47,240 nucleotides of DNA, from the NCBI RefSeq assembly GCF_019654915.1, contig NZ_BPET01000049.1:1-47240 (forward strand). Reading direction: 5' to 3'. Shown here piece by piece: positions 26,022 to 35,958 of the stretch. A program made the translations under genes and the position numbers. Source of the DNA: Shewanella sp. MBTL60-007 (lineage in GTDB: Bacteria > Pseudomonadota > Gammaproteobacteria > Enterobacterales > Shewanellaceae). Numbering within the stretch: the stretch's first letter is position 1; each line of letters begins with the position of its first letter. The notes under the pieces were generated by a model. The model was not told the origin of the DNA. It did no database searches and was given only the letters and a program-made list of their open reading frames with translations.

Positions 26022-28310
26022 ATGAATAGCAATATGACAGTCACCAAGCGTAGTGGCGAACGTGAGACTATCGATCTAGACAAGATCCATCGCGTTATTG
26101 AATGGGCGGCAAAAGGACTCAACAATGTCTCTGTATCTGAAGTAGAGCTGCGCTCTCATCTGCAGTTTTTCGATGGCATTGCAACAGAAGCCATCCATGA
26201 GACTATCATTAAAGCGGCTGCAGATCTGATCTCACCTGAGTCACCAGACTACCAGTTTCTGTCTGCGCGCTTAGCTATTTTCCACTTACGTAAAAAAGCT
26301 TTCGGTCAATTTGAACCGCCTAAGCTATACGATCATGTGGTTAAACTGGTTGAACTAGGCAAGTACGACACACATATTCTTGAAGATTATAGCCGTGAAG
26401 AGCTTGATACATTAGACAGCTACATCGATCACTGGCGTGATATGAATTTCTCTTACGCCGCGGTAAAACAGCTAGAAGGTAAGTATCTGGTTCAGAACCG
26501 CGTTAGCCACGAGATCTACGAAAGTGCTCAGTTCCTTTATATCTTGGTTGCAGCTTGCTTATTTGCCAAGTATCCAAAAGACACGCGCCTTCAGTATGTT
26601 AAAGATTTTTACGATGCGACCTCAACATTCAAGATCTCACTGCCAACACCAATTATGGCTGGTGTGCGTACGCCTACGCGCCAATTCAGCTCTTGTGTAT
26701 TGATTGAATGTGGCGACAGCTTAGACTCAATTAACGCGACCTCTTCTTCAATCGTTAAGTACGTATCTCAGCGCGCAGGTATCGGGGTCAACGCAGGCCG
26801 TATTCGTGCACTTGGTAGCCCAATTCGTGGCGGTGAAGCATTCCATACGGGTTGCTTACCTTTTTACAAGTACTTCCAAACGGCGGTTAAGTCATGCTCT
26901 CAAGGCGGCGTACGTGGTGGTGCAGCAACTCTCTTCTACCCTATGTGGCACTTAGAAGTTGAATCACTATTAGTACTTAAGAACAACCGTGGTGTGGATG
27001 ATAACCGTATTCGTCACTTGGACTACGGTGTACAGATCAACAAGATAATGTATCAACGTCTTATTCAAGGTGGCATGATCAGTTTGTTCAGCCCATCTGA
27101 TGTACCTGGTATGTACGATGCATTCTTTGAAGATCAAGAAGAATTTGAGCGTCTGTATCTTAAGTATGAAGCCGATCCTAGCATCCGCAAAAAGCAGATC
27201 AAAGCGGTTGAGTTGTTCTCGTTAATGATGCAAGAGCGTGCCTCTACTGGCCGGATCTACATTCAAAACGTTGACCACTGTAATACCCACAGTCCATTTG
27301 ACTCTAAGGTTGCACCAGTTCGTCAGTCTAACTTATGTTTAGAAATTGCCCTACCAACTAAGCCGTTAAATAACATTAACGACCCAGATGGCGAAATTGC
27401 GCTTTGTACACTGTCGGCATTGAACTTAGGCGCGATTAAGAAACTTGAAGAGCTCGAGCCATTGGCCGATCTTGCAGTACGTGCGCTAGATAACTTATTA
27501 GATTATCAAGATTACCCGATCATCTCTGCTAAGAAAGCATCGATGAACCGCCGTACTCTTGGTATAGGCGTGATTAACTTTGCTAATTACTTAGCGAAGG
27601 AAGGCGTGCGTTACTCTGATGGCTCAGCCAACGGCATTACCCACAAGACATTTGAAGCGATTCAATTCTACCTATTGAAAGCGTCAATGAAGCTAGCTCA
27701 AGAACAAGGCGCCTGCCCTGCATTCCATGAGACAACTTACGCTAAAGGTATTTTGCCAATTGATACCTACAAGCGCGATCTAGACAAGATCTGTGATGAG
27801 CCGTTACATCTAGACTGGGAAACACTGCGTGAAGAGATCAAGACTCACGGTCTACGTAACTCAACCCTGTCTGCGCTAATGCCGTCTGAGACCTCTTCGC
27901 AGATCTCTAACGCAACTAACGGCATCGAGCCACCACGAGGTTTAATCAGCGTTAAAGCCAGTAAAGATGGTCAGCTAAAGCAAGTTGTTCCAGACTTTGA
28001 AAAGTACCAGTACAGCTATGAGCTACTATGGCAAATGCCAAGTAACGATGGTTACTTACAGCTAGTGGGTTTAATGCAAAAATTTGTCGATCAGTCGATT
28101 TCAGCAAACACCAACTACGACCCAACTCGTTTTGAAGGTGGCCGCGTACCGATGAAGGTACTGCTAAAAGACTTATTAACCGCTTACAAATATGGTGTGA
28201 AGACACTTTACTATCACAATACTCGTGATGGAGCTTCAGATAGTCATGACGATATCACTGCCGTCGAGAAAGAAGATGACAGTTGCGCTGGCGGCGCATG
28301 TAAGATCTAA
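26022..28310 (+). CDS. nrdA: class Ia ribonucleotide reductase, alpha subunit
   Basis: NrdA holds the active site and allosteric sites that turn ribonucleoside diphosphates into deoxy forms. The 762-aa protein starts MNSNMTVTKRSGERE with an N-terminal ATP cone. It has the active-site cysteine regions SSCVLIECGDS, QSNLCLEIALPT and ALCTLSALNLG, and the C-terminal redox tail CAGGACKI. The ATG at 26022 was chosen by family length; the frame stays open 150 nt upstream, which is the leader. nrdB follows after 72 bp. DnaA-like, NrdR-type and promoter sites lie upstream. Confidence 0.97.
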   Translation: MNSNMTVTKRSGERETIDLDKIHRVIEWAAKGLNNVSVSEVELRSHLQFFDGIATEAIHETIIKAAADLISPESPDYQFLSARLAIFHLRKKAFGQFEPPKLYDHVVKLVELGKYDTHILEDYSREELDTLDSYIDHWRDMNFSYAAVKQLEGKYLVQNRVSHEIYESAQFLYILVAACLFAKYPKDTRLQYVKDFYDATSTFKISLPTPIMAGVRTPTRQFSSCVLIECGDSLDSINATSSSIVKYVSQRAGIGVNAGRIRALGSPIRGGEAFHTGCLPFYKYFQTAVKSCSQGGVRGGAATLFYPMWHLEVESLLVLKNNRGVDDNRIRHLDYGVQINKIMYQRLIQGGMISLFSPSDVPGMYDAFFEDQEEFERLYLKYEADPSIRKKQIKAVELFSLMMQERASTGRIYIQNVDHCNTHSPFDSKVAPVRQSNLCLEIALPTKPLNNINDPDGEIALCTLSALNLGAIKKLEELEPLADLAVRALDNLLDYQDYPIISAKKASMNRRTLGIGVINFANYLAKEGVRYSDGSANGITHKTFEAIQFYLLKASMKLAQEQGACPAFHETTYAKGILPIDTYKRDLDKICDEPLHLDWETLREEIKTHGLRNSTLSALMPSETSSQISNATNGIEPPRGLISVKASKDGQLKQVVPDFEKYQYSYELLWQMPSNDGYLQLVGLMQKFVDQSISANTNYDPTRFEGGRVPMKVLLKDLLTAYKYGVKTLYYHNTRDGASDSHDDITAVEKEDDSCAGGACKI

Positions 28311-28382
28311 CCCAAGATTTTAATCATTAGTATTAAACGTTAATTTAAGGGGGCCTAGCCCCCGTTATCGGAAGATAGAAAA

Positions 28383-29513
28383 ATGGCCTATTCAACATTT
28401 TGTCAAACTCCAAACAATGCAATGCTAGAGCCTATGTTTCTTGGGCAATCAGTTAACGTAGCGCGTTATGATCAACAAAAATATGAAGTATTCGAAAAGC
28501 TGATCGAAAAACAGCTTTCCTTCTTCTGGCGTCCAGAAGAGGTTGACGTTAGCCGCGATAAAATCGATTACGCTGCCCTGCCAGAGCATGAAAAGCATAT
28601 TTTCATCTCAAACCTTAAGTATCAAACGCTACTCGATTCAATTCAAGGCCGTTCGCCAAACGTGGCGTTTTTACCTTTAGTGTCGCTACCAGAGCTAGAG
28701 ACCTGGATTGAAACATGGTCCTTCTCAGAAACGATTCACTCGCGCTCATACACCCATATTATTCGTAATATTGTTAACGATCCTTCAATCGTATTTGATG
28801 ACATCGTGCAAAACGAAGAGATTTTAAAGCGCGCAAGTGACATTGCTAATTACTACGATGACTTGATCAAATTAAGCCAAGCTTACCACCTACATGGTGA
28901 AGGCAAACATGAGATCGAAGGTGAAGTAGTTGAAGTCACTAAACGTGAAATCAAAAAAGCCCTATACCTATGTATGATGTCGGTTAACGTGCTAGAAGCA
29001 ATCCGATTTTACGTTAGCTTCGCCTGCTCATTTGCATTTGCAGAGCGTAAGGTAATGGAAGGCAATGCGAAAATTATTCGTCTAATCGCTCGCGATGAAG
29101 CGCTACACCTTAACAGCACCCAGCATATTTTGAAAATCATGCAAGGTGGCAAAGACGACCCAGAAATGGCAGAGATTGCTAAAGAGTGTGAACAAACGGC
29201 TATCGACATCTTCGTTAAAGCTGCTGAGCAGGAAAAAGAGTGGGCTAAATACCTATTCAAAGATGGTTCAATGATCGGTCTGAACGAGCATATCCTATGT
29301 CAGTATGTTGAATACATCACTAACGAGCGCATGAAAGCCGTTAATCTCGCATCGCCATATGAAGAGAAGAGCAACCCACTTCCTTGGATGAAAAACTGGT
29401 TGGAGAGCGACTCTGTTCAGGTAGCTCCCCAAGAGGTAGAGGTCTCATCTTACCTCGTGGGTCAAATCGACTCTTCTATCGACGAAGATGAGTTTTCAGA
29501 CTTTGACCTTTAA
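28383..29513 (+). CDS. nrdB: class Ia ribonucleotide reductase, beta subunit
   Basis: NrdB carries the diferric centre and the tyrosyl radical that starts catalysis in NrdA. The 376-aa protein has radical tyrosine Y123 in HSRSYTHIIRNI and the iron ligand helices (ETWSFSETIHS, ARDEALHL). The acidic C-terminal tail, rich in D, E and F, is what docks on NrdA. Its end overlaps the ferredoxin gene by 26 bp. Length equals E. coli NrdB. Confidence 0.98.
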   Translation: MAYSTFCQTPNNAMLEPMFLGQSVNVARYDQQKYEVFEKLIEKQLSFFWRPEEVDVSRDKIDYAALPEHEKHIFISNLKYQTLLDSIQGRSPNVAFLPLVSLPELETWIETWSFSETIHSRSYTHIIRNIVNDPSIVFDDIVQNEEILKRASDIANYYDDLIKLSQAYHLHGEGKHEIEGEVVEVTKREIKKALYLCMMSVNVLEAIRFYVSFACSFAFAERKVMEGNAKIIRLIARDEALHLNSTQHILKIMQGGKDDPEMAEIAKECEQTAIDIFVKAAEQEKEWAKYLFKDGSMIGLNEHILCQYVEYITNERMKAVNLASPYEEKSNPLPWMKNWLESDSVQVAPQEVEVSSYLVGQIDSSIDEDEFSDFDL

Positions 29514-29865
29514 GCCGGCCAACTTTAGTCAAGCTAGCTTTAAGAAGGCTCCTATCGTGAGCCTTCAAGGCATGCCTGTGTTGCTGTTTAATCAGCAACA
29601 CTTAACCTTGCTTGAAGCACTTGAACAAAAACGAGTAAAGATATTCTCTGAGTGTCGAAGTGGTTATTGTGGCCAGTGCAAAACTAAGGTCAAAAGCGGA
29701 AAAGTCACTTATATCCGTGAGCCACTTGTATCGTTAGAAGCTGATGAATGCTTGCCCTGCTGCTGCGCCCCTGACGGCGATATCGATTTAGCCCTTTCAG
29801 CCGAAGGGGCTGAGATGGTTGTACGCATGCCCAGCGATAAATCAGCTGTTACAAAAGGGATTTAA
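29488..29865 (+). CDS. yfaE: YfaE-like [2Fe-2S] ferredoxin, NrdB cofactor maintenance
   Basis: This 125-aa plant-type ferredoxin has C56-x4-C61-x2-C64 (CRSGYCGQC) and the distal cluster ligand within CLPCCCAPDGDI (88-99). In E. coli, YfaE helps restore the diferric tyrosyl radical of NrdB, and the gene has the same position after nrdB. The start at 29488 overlaps nrdB by 26 bp, indicating translational coupling. The first 20 residues form an extension before the ferredoxin fold, so a later start cannot be excluded. Confidence 0.9.
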   Translation: MSFQTLTFKPANFSQASFKKAPIVSLQGMPVLLFNQQHLTLLEALEQKRVKIFSECRSGYCGQCKTKVKSGKVTYIREPLVSLEADECLPCCCAPDGDIDLALSAEGAEMVVRMPSDKSAVTKGI

Positions 29866-30015
29866 CTCTGCTCTCTTACAATATTGGCTACGCCCTTGAG
29901 TGGTGTATTTAATACGATAAAACTACCGCTAAGTTAGTGCAAGACAGTTGCAACGAGCATTTTTTGCTCTACTGAGTATAATGACCTACGAAAGGAACTC
30001 ACTCTAAAGGTTAGT

Positions 30016-30891
30016 ATGCAAGCAGACAATCCCCCTCAACTATTATCAGTATTAACGAAAGTGACCATCATAGGTAACGCGAATGGAGAATGGCAGCTTC
30101 CACCGGACGGCGCCACCTTCATTTTTAACGGTACAAAATCCCCCAACCAAGCAAACTCAAAAAACAGTGCACTCATCAACATAAGTAATGGCCCATTTGC
30201 AGGCTCAAACTGTCCTTTTGTTGTGTCAGGGCCATTTCCTAAAAATGAACTAGAGTCATTAACCCTGCAACTGATTGAGGTAGCAGAGTCATTAGAAAAA
30301 CAGCTTCATTGTTGGCCTTCTACAGGCTTGGTAACCATAGTTTTGATGGCAAAACTTGCGGCCCAATTAGATGTGAAACGTATGTCACTATTGCCAAGCC
30401 TTAAGCGTAATCTCACCATGGCGAGTGATGCGCACTTACCTTGCATAGTTCATAATTGGCTTGGTGAACGTCGAATTGCATTAGATCTAGCCAAAGCTAA
30501 CCTTAACTGGCCAGAATTATATTTAAGCTCACCTTCATCAGACACGGGTTTAGCTCCCCACATCACTTCTAATACGGTTGACTATACCCACCAGTGCCCT
30601 TTTGAATTGCTTGCTAAATTACGTCAGAAATCTTTAGATAAAACAACTTCACCGAATGAGATGTTGGCGCTCCTAATTTATCTATCAACAAGCCCCATTG
30701 AAAGCTGGTTACAGCATTCAAGTCAGGAAAAATTATTAGCCAGCGAGCAGATGTTTTTTAATCAAAAAACTGATATGAATTCAGGTTTTTGGTATTTAAA
30801 TAATAATCACGCTTCTCAATATTTGGATGGCATTCGATACCGACTAGCATATTGTCAACAAATGAGCCCCGCAAAGCAAAAGCTGTTCTAA
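30016..30891 (+). CDS. uncharacterised 291-aa protein, faint glycosyltransferase (sialyltransferase-like) pattern
   Basis: I do not recognise this protein with confidence. It has no signal peptide. Residues 14-60 (VTIIGNANGEW ... FIFNGTKSP ... ALINISNGPF) and PSTGLVTIVLMAKLAAQLDV (about 101-120) echo the two sugar-nucleotide motifs of GT29/GT42-type sialyltransferases, including the P-S-T-G-L turn. The catalytic His cannot be assigned; HNWLGERR (about 145-152) is a candidate. It stands alone after the nrd operon with its own start, and no ribosome binding site stronger than a purine stretch. Treat the glycosyltransferase idea as a hypothesis. Confidence 0.5.
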   Translation: MQADNPPQLLSVLTKVTIIGNANGEWQLPPDGATFIFNGTKSPNQANSKNSALINISNGPFAGSNCPFVVSGPFPKNELESLTLQLIEVAESLEKQLHCWPSTGLVTIVLMAKLAAQLDVKRMSLLPSLKRNLTMASDAHLPCIVHNWLGERRIALDLAKANLNWPELYLSSPSSDTGLAPHITSNTVDYTHQCPFELLAKLRQKSLDKTTSPNEMLALLIYLSTSPIESWLQHSSQEKLLASEQMFFNQKTDMNSGFWYLNNNHASQYLDGIRYRLAYCQQMSPAKQKLF

Positions 30892-30952
30892 CAAGACACG
30901 TTAGACCAACTATTTCTCTGCCAAACTCGCCAGCCGCCTATGCAATAAAAAC

Positions 30953-30983
30953 AAAAAAGACCAGCAGCGAATGCAACTGGTCT
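30953..30983 (-). terminator. terminator after the OB-fold gene
   Basis: On the minus strand AGACCAG, a 12-nt loop, CTGGTCT then TTTTT. It lies 39 bp beyond the stop of the YgiW-like gene. Confidence 0.78.
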
Positions 30984-31022
30984 AATCGAGCCTAATTGTG
31001 TTAGTTCAAAACGGATATAAGG

Positions 31023-31385
31023 CTATTTTGCCAATCGAACCGAATCAACATCGATAGTTGTATATGACCAGCCGCTATCGACTTCACCCTGAATAACTAT
31101 TTTGGTTTCAGGTGTTGCCTCTACGCCTTTCCAATCGCGATCGTCAATCTCAATAATAATCTCACCTGTGTCATCCCTAAATTTATATTCTTCGTCACCT
31201 AAGCTCGCATCAATGTAACCGGTTAACATAACTTGTGTGTCATCTTTCGCTTCTAAAGCCACAGCAACCGTCTGAACCTTTACGTTACTAGGGCCTATAA
31301 ATCCGCCCTTGTTTTCAGTCGTTTGACCTGCGAATACACTAGATGATGCGAGTACCAATACACTTACTAATAAGACTTTGTTCAT
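31023..31385 (-). CDS. YgiW/YdeI-family periplasmic OB-fold stress protein
   Basis: The 120-aa protein has a signal peptide ending near SSVFA, so it is periplasmic. The mature part has the BOF-domain pattern: GGFIGPS, VMLTGYIDASLGDEEYKFRD, IIIEIDDRDWKG and a final VDVDSVR-like strand. This family (YgiW, YdeI) binds small or cationic ligands and is linked to stress and peptide resistance. A two-component or nitrite reductase partner is not adjacent. AAAGGA is found upstream of the ATG at 31385. Confidence 0.85.
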   Translation of the reverse strand: MNKVLLVSVLVLASSSVFAGQTTENKGGFIGPSNVKVQTVAVALEAKDDTQVMLTGYIDASLGDEEYKFRDDTGEIIIEIDDRDWKGVEATPETKIVIQGEVDSGWSYTTIDVDSVRLAK

Positions 31386-31621
31386 GCCTTTATTTCCTTT
31401 AAAAATTCACACTTTAGTACATGCGCATTTCAATGCTCATACTTCTCTAAAAACGATAATTGATCACTCGTGAACAAAGCGTGAAATAACAAGAGGATTA
31501 AAAGTTAAAATTTGGTCTTAGGAGTAAAACAGCACAAAGGGGCGATACAATCCCTTGTAAAAGCCCCAACGATGATATCTATTTGCCTCTTGTTCTCAAT
31601 CCTACACCTTTAAACAACAAT

Positions 31622-31660
31622 AAAAAAACCTGCTAATGCATGAAACAGAAGCAGGTTTTC
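31622..31660 (-). terminator. terminator after fadH
   Basis: AAAACCTGC (31625-31633) and GCAGGTTTT (31651-31659) form a stem with an A/T tract for the minus-strand fadH gene. Confidence 0.75.
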
Positions 31661-31678
31661 TTTAGAAGCGACAACAGA

Positions 31679-33694
31679 TTAGAGTGCGATGGCTAACTCC
31701 GCACCTTGGCGGATTGCGCGCTTGGCATCAAGTTCAGCCGCAACATCGACGCCACCGATAAGGTGAACAGGTATGCCAGTAGATTTCATCTCATCCACAA
31801 GCTCAGTATTTGATACTTGGCCAGCACACAAGATGACATTATCCACATCCAACACTTGGGCATTACCATCGACCTTGATATGCAGGCCCTGCTCGTCGAA
31901 TTTCTCGTAGCTGACACCCGTTTTCATCGATACTTGATGTTGCTTTAATACAGAGCGGTGGATCCAACCTGTGGTTTTACCTAAGCCCTTGCCCATCTTG
32001 GTGGTTTTACGTTGTAGCAAGTACACTTCACGATGCTTATCTTCAGGTACTGGCTCAGTCAAACCGCCAGGCTGCTTATATTCTTTGTCTATGCCCCACT
32101 GTTTTAACCAACGATTTAAGTCTAGAGTTGAAGACTCAGATTCACACAGGAAATGGGCCATATCGAATCCAATTCCGCCAGCACCTATGAGTGCCACCTT
32201 TCGGCCAATCTCTACCTCGCCATTGAGAACTTGTTGATAATCGACGACTTTAGGGCTATCGAAACCGGGTAAATCGATAGGTCTTGGTCTGACGCCTGAT
32301 GACATAACAATTTCGTCAAATTTCTCGTCACGGACGACACTAGCATCGAGGCGGGTGTTTAAACGTAGCTCCACATTATGAAGCTTCATCTGATTCAGAA
32401 AGTAACGGATAGTTTCATTAAACTCTTCTTTGCCTGGGATCTTACGTGCAAGATTAAACTGCCCGCCCACTTCCGGTTTAGCCTCAAACAATACCACTTC
32501 ATGGCCGCGACTCGCGGCATAAATCGAGAATGCCATGCCAGCAGGTCCCGCTCCCATCACGGCAATGCGCTTCTTCTTTTGTACTGGAGTGAAGTTAAGC
32601 TCAGTTTCATAACATGCTCTTGGGTTGACAAGGCAAGTGGCGCGCTTTAGTGAGAAGGTATGGTCGAGACATGCCTGATTACAACCAATACAGGTGTTGA
32701 TAAGCTCCGGCGTATTAGCTGCAGCCTTATTAACAAACTCAGGATCGGCGAGGAATGGGCGTGCCATGGACACCATATCTGCCTGACCTGAAGAGATAAT
32801 ATGCTCGGCAATTTCAGGAGTGTTAATGCGGTTAGTAGCGATAAGCGGAATTGACATCTCTTTCATCAGGCGCTCGGTCACCCAAGCAAATGCGCCTCGA
32901 GGTACACTCGTGGCGATAGTCGGTACACGGGCTTCATGCCAACCGATCCCTGTATTGATAATCGTCACGCCCGCCTGTTCGAGCCACTTAGCGAGTTGGA
33001 CAACCTCTTCCCAAGTTGATCCATTATCAACCAGATCAAGCATCGATAATCTAAAGATGATAATAAAATCAGCACCGACCTTAGCGCGGATTTGCTTCAC
33101 TATTTCGATTGGGAATTGAGCACGACTCTCAAACGCTCCGCCCCATTTATCGGTTCGCTTATTGGTACGAGAGCTAATAAATTGGTTAATCAGATAGCCT
33201 TCACTTCCCATTACTTCGACACCATCATAGCCTGCTTTTTTAGCTAAAGCCGCGCTGGTAGCATAATCTTTAATCGTGGAAGCAACCTGTCGTGTGGACA
33301 TCGCCGATGGAGTAAATGGCGTGATAGGCGATTTGATCTTACTTGGTGCACTCGAGAAAGGGTGATAACCGTAGCGTCCTGCGTGCAGTAATTGCATGCA
33401 GATCTTGCCCCCCGCCTCATGTACCGCCTTGGTCACTATGGTATGTTTCTTAACCTGCCAAGGAAAACTCAGTTGGCAGGCATTAGGCGCTAGGCGCCCT
33501 CGTAGATTAGGTGATATCCCACCAGTGACGATTAATCCAACACCACCGAGTGCGCGCTCTTTATAAAACGCTGCCAGTTTCTCAAAGCCGCCCTTTTCTT
33601 CTTCTAAACCTGTGTGCATTGATCCCATCAATACGCGGTTTTTTAACTGGGTAAATCCCAGATCTAAGGGTTCTAATAAATGCGGAAACGACAT
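31679..33694 (-). CDS. fadH: NADPH-dependent 2,4-dienoyl-CoA reductase
   Basis: FadH reduces 2,4-dienoyl-CoA during beta-oxidation of polyunsaturated fatty acids, using NADPH, FMN, FAD and a [4Fe-4S] cluster. The 671-aa protein has an N-terminal old-yellow-enzyme TIM barrel with Y167 and H253, cluster cysteines C335, C338, C342 and C354, and a C-terminal FAD/NADPH domain with AVMGAGPAGMAFS and ALIGAGGIGFD. Length is that of E. coli FadH. AAGGA precedes the ATG. It is divergent from sppA. Confidence 0.97.
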   Translation of the reverse strand: MSFPHLLEPLDLGFTQLKNRVLMGSMHTGLEEEKGGFEKLAAFYKERALGGVGLIVTGGISPNLRGRLAPNACQLSFPWQVKKHTIVTKAVHEAGGKICMQLLHAGRYGYHPFSSAPSKIKSPITPFTPSAMSTRQVASTIKDYATSAALAKKAGYDGVEVMGSEGYLINQFISSRTNKRTDKWGGAFESRAQFPIEIVKQIRAKVGADFIIIFRLSMLDLVDNGSTWEEVVQLAKWLEQAGVTIINTGIGWHEARVPTIATSVPRGAFAWVTERLMKEMSIPLIATNRINTPEIAEHIISSGQADMVSMARPFLADPEFVNKAAANTPELINTCIGCNQACLDHTFSLKRATCLVNPRACYETELNFTPVQKKKRIAVMGAGPAGMAFSIYAASRGHEVVLFEAKPEVGGQFNLARKIPGKEEFNETIRYFLNQMKLHNVELRLNTRLDASVVRDEKFDEIVMSSGVRPRPIDLPGFDSPKVVDYQQVLNGEVEIGRKVALIGAGGIGFDMAHFLCESESSTLDLNRWLKQWGIDKEYKQPGGLTEPVPEDKHREVYLLQRKTTKMGKGLGKTTGWIHRSVLKQHQVSMKTGVSYEKFDEQGLHIKVDGNAQVLDVDNVILCAGQVSNTELVDEMKSTGIPVHLIGGVDVAAELDAKRAIRQGAELAIAL

Positions 33695-33849
33695 TCAAAC
33701 ATCCTTTTTAAACAAGTGATTTAATCCAGCATACCCTGAGTAAACAATAAGCTCAATAAGCGGATGAATAGATTCCTTTACAATTGAGTTTTCCTTTCGG
33801 GCGAAATTTCAGTTAGCATTATATCAACTACGCTATATAGGAGTGGCTG

Positions 33850-35691
33850 ATGCCCACTAAACCCTCAATATTTAAAAGGATGTTCCTACTTACATGGAAT
33901 ACAGTCAATGGATTAAGAAAGCTTTTTCTTAATCTTATTTTCTTCGGACTGATTGCCGTTATTATCGTTAGCCTTACTGCTGATGATGGTGTTGAAGTTG
34001 AAGATGGCGCCGCGCTGGTACTGAACCTTTCAGGGGTTATTGTTGATCAGAAACGTCAAGTCGACCCGATTGAAGCTGCGATGAAAAGTGGCGGAGAGGC
34101 CGATGGAAGTGGCGAGATATTACTTTCAGACGTTTTATTAGTGATTAACAATGCCGCCTCAGACAAGCGGATCAATCAGATAGTATTAGATCTTGGCATG
34201 TTAAGAGGCACAGGGATCAGCAAGCTACAATCTATTGGCAATGCTATTGAATCTTTTAAAGCTACAGGCAAGAGCGTTGTTGCTAATGCTAACTGGTATG
34301 GGCAAAACCAATACTTTCTCGCCAGCTTTGCCGACAAGATTTACTTAAACCCGCAAGGAAGTGTGGAAATTGAAGGCCTAGGTCGCTATCGACTCTATTT
34401 TAAATCAGCATTAGAAAAACTTCAGATTAATGCTCACGTCTTTAGAGTAGGCACATTCAAGTCCGCGGTTGAGCCTTTTATCCGTGATGATATGTCTGAC
34501 GCAGCGAAAGAAGCTAATTTAGTCCTATTAAACGATTTATGGCAGAGCTACGCCGACACCGTTGCCGCAAATCGCGGTATCGACAGTGACAGCTTATCGT
34601 TAAGTGCAGATGATTATCTGGCACAGCTCGATAAAGCAGATGGCAAGTCGTCTGAAATGGCTCTTAATATGAAATGGGTCGATGGGCTCAAGTCTGCTGA
34701 AGAGTTTAGGTTATCTATGGTTGATGCCGTTGGTAAGTCTGCCGATGGGGAATCCTATAAGCATATCGACTTCTATGATTATCTATCTGTAGCTAAAACC
34801 TACCCTCCTTTATCACTCAATGACAAAGTCGGAATCGTTGTAGCTAAAGGAAACATCCTCAATGGTTCGCAACCCGCGGGGCAAATTGGCGGCGAGAGTA
34901 CCTCTGAGCTTCTGAGAAAAGCGCGTTTCGATGATTCAGTTAAGGCCGTTGTACTTCGTGTAGACAGCCCTGGTGGTAGTGCCTTTGCCTCCGAGCAGAT
35001 CAGGCAAGAAGTGCTTGCATTAAAAGCGGCGAATAAGCCTGTGATCGTCAGTATGGGCAGCTACGCCGCATCGGGTGGTTACTGGATCTCTGCCAGCGCC
35101 GATTATATCTACGCAACCCCTACGACCCTTACAGGCTCTATTGGGATCTTCGGTATGGTCACCACTTTTGAAGACGCGCTAGCGAGCATTGGAGTTCACA
35201 CCGACGGCGTTGGTACCTCTGAATGGGCGGGTTTCTCGGTGACTAAAGGCCTAACACCTCAAATAAAGGCAATAATCCAGCGTCATATCGAACGTGGTTA
35301 CCTCGACTTCATCTCGCTTGTGGCAAAAGAGCGTGATATGAGTCTTGAACAGGTTGATAACATCGCCCAAGGTCGTGTCTGGACCGGCCGAAAGGCTCTG
35401 GAACTCGGTCTAGTCGACGATTTAGGGGAGCTTGAAGATGCGGTGACTAAAGCCGCTGAAATGGCATCACTCGATACCTTCGATACCGAGGTCATAGAGA
35501 GAGAGTTGTCGCCTCAAGAGCAATTCATTCAAGAAATGTTTGCTTCTGCGTCAAGCTACCTGCCCCAGAGCATGACTCAATCAAGCCTACTTGAAAGCTT
35601 GCTGTCAAAGTGGTCAGGTGTGATTGAAGAGTTTAAAGCCTTCGACGACCCCAATGGCGTGTATCTGTATTGCGATACCTGCAATTACTAA
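33850..35691 (+). CDS. sppA: signal peptide peptidase SppA (protease IV)
   Basis: SppA is an inner-membrane serine-lysine protease that degrades cleaved signal peptides, active on the periplasmic side. The 613-aa protein has one N-terminal membrane helix (about residues 26-43). Two homologous domains follow; the general base is K204 (GTFKSAVEPF) and the nucleophile S408 (GSYAASGGYW), matching E. coli K209/S409. The C-terminus ends with a Cys pair, YCDTCNY. AGGAG precedes the ATG. ansA follows, as in E. coli. Confidence 0.96.
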   Translation: MPTKPSIFKRMFLLTWNTVNGLRKLFLNLIFFGLIAVIIVSLTADDGVEVEDGAALVLNLSGVIVDQKRQVDPIEAAMKSGGEADGSGEILLSDVLLVINNAASDKRINQIVLDLGMLRGTGISKLQSIGNAIESFKATGKSVVANANWYGQNQYFLASFADKIYLNPQGSVEIEGLGRYRLYFKSALEKLQINAHVFRVGTFKSAVEPFIRDDMSDAAKEANLVLLNDLWQSYADTVAANRGIDSDSLSLSADDYLAQLDKADGKSSEMALNMKWVDGLKSAEEFRLSMVDAVGKSADGESYKHIDFYDYLSVAKTYPPLSLNDKVGIVVAKGNILNGSQPAGQIGGESTSELLRKARFDDSVKAVVLRVDSPGGSAFASEQIRQEVLALKAANKPVIVSMGSYAASGGYWISASADYIYATPTTLTGSIGIFGMVTTFEDALASIGVHTDGVGTSEWAGFSVTKGLTPQIKAIIQRHIERGYLDFISLVAKERDMSLEQVDNIAQGRVWTGRKALELGLVDDLGELEDAVTKAAEMASLDTFDTEVIERELSPQEQFIQEMFASASSYLPQSMTQSSLLESLLSKWSGVIEEFKAFDDPNGVYLYCDTCNY

Positions 35692-35711
35692 CCACCATTA
35701 TTTATCAAGAG

Positions 35712-35734
35712 AGCCCTGCCATTGCAGGGCTTTT
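35712..35734 (+). terminator. terminator after sppA
   Basis: AGCCCTGC, loop CATT, GCAGGGCT then TTT, 21 bp after the stop. Confidence 0.85.
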
Positions 35735-35910
35735 ATATATCAACCCTACTACACTTTTTGGACAGCGAAATATACCGACAGCAAGTTTGTTACGAGAGAT
35801 TTCAATTCATTAATTTCTATTTAACGCACAAATGTATCAAAACAGTATTTTAGTGCCCTTTGCTTGGGATAAATGCCCCTATTAGCCTGCATCTAAAGCC
35901 ACTTTAGGTA

Positions 35911-35916
35911 TATAAT
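35911..35916 (+). promoter_or_regulatory. ansA -10 element
   Basis: TATAAT at 35911-35916 is a consensus -10, 43 bp before the ansA ATG. No good -35 was found at 16-18 bp. It suggests ansA has its own promoter, consistent with the terminator after sppA. Confidence 0.5.
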
Positions 35917-35958
35917 CCCTGCATCGAGATTTAATCAAAAACTAAAAAACTAAATCAA

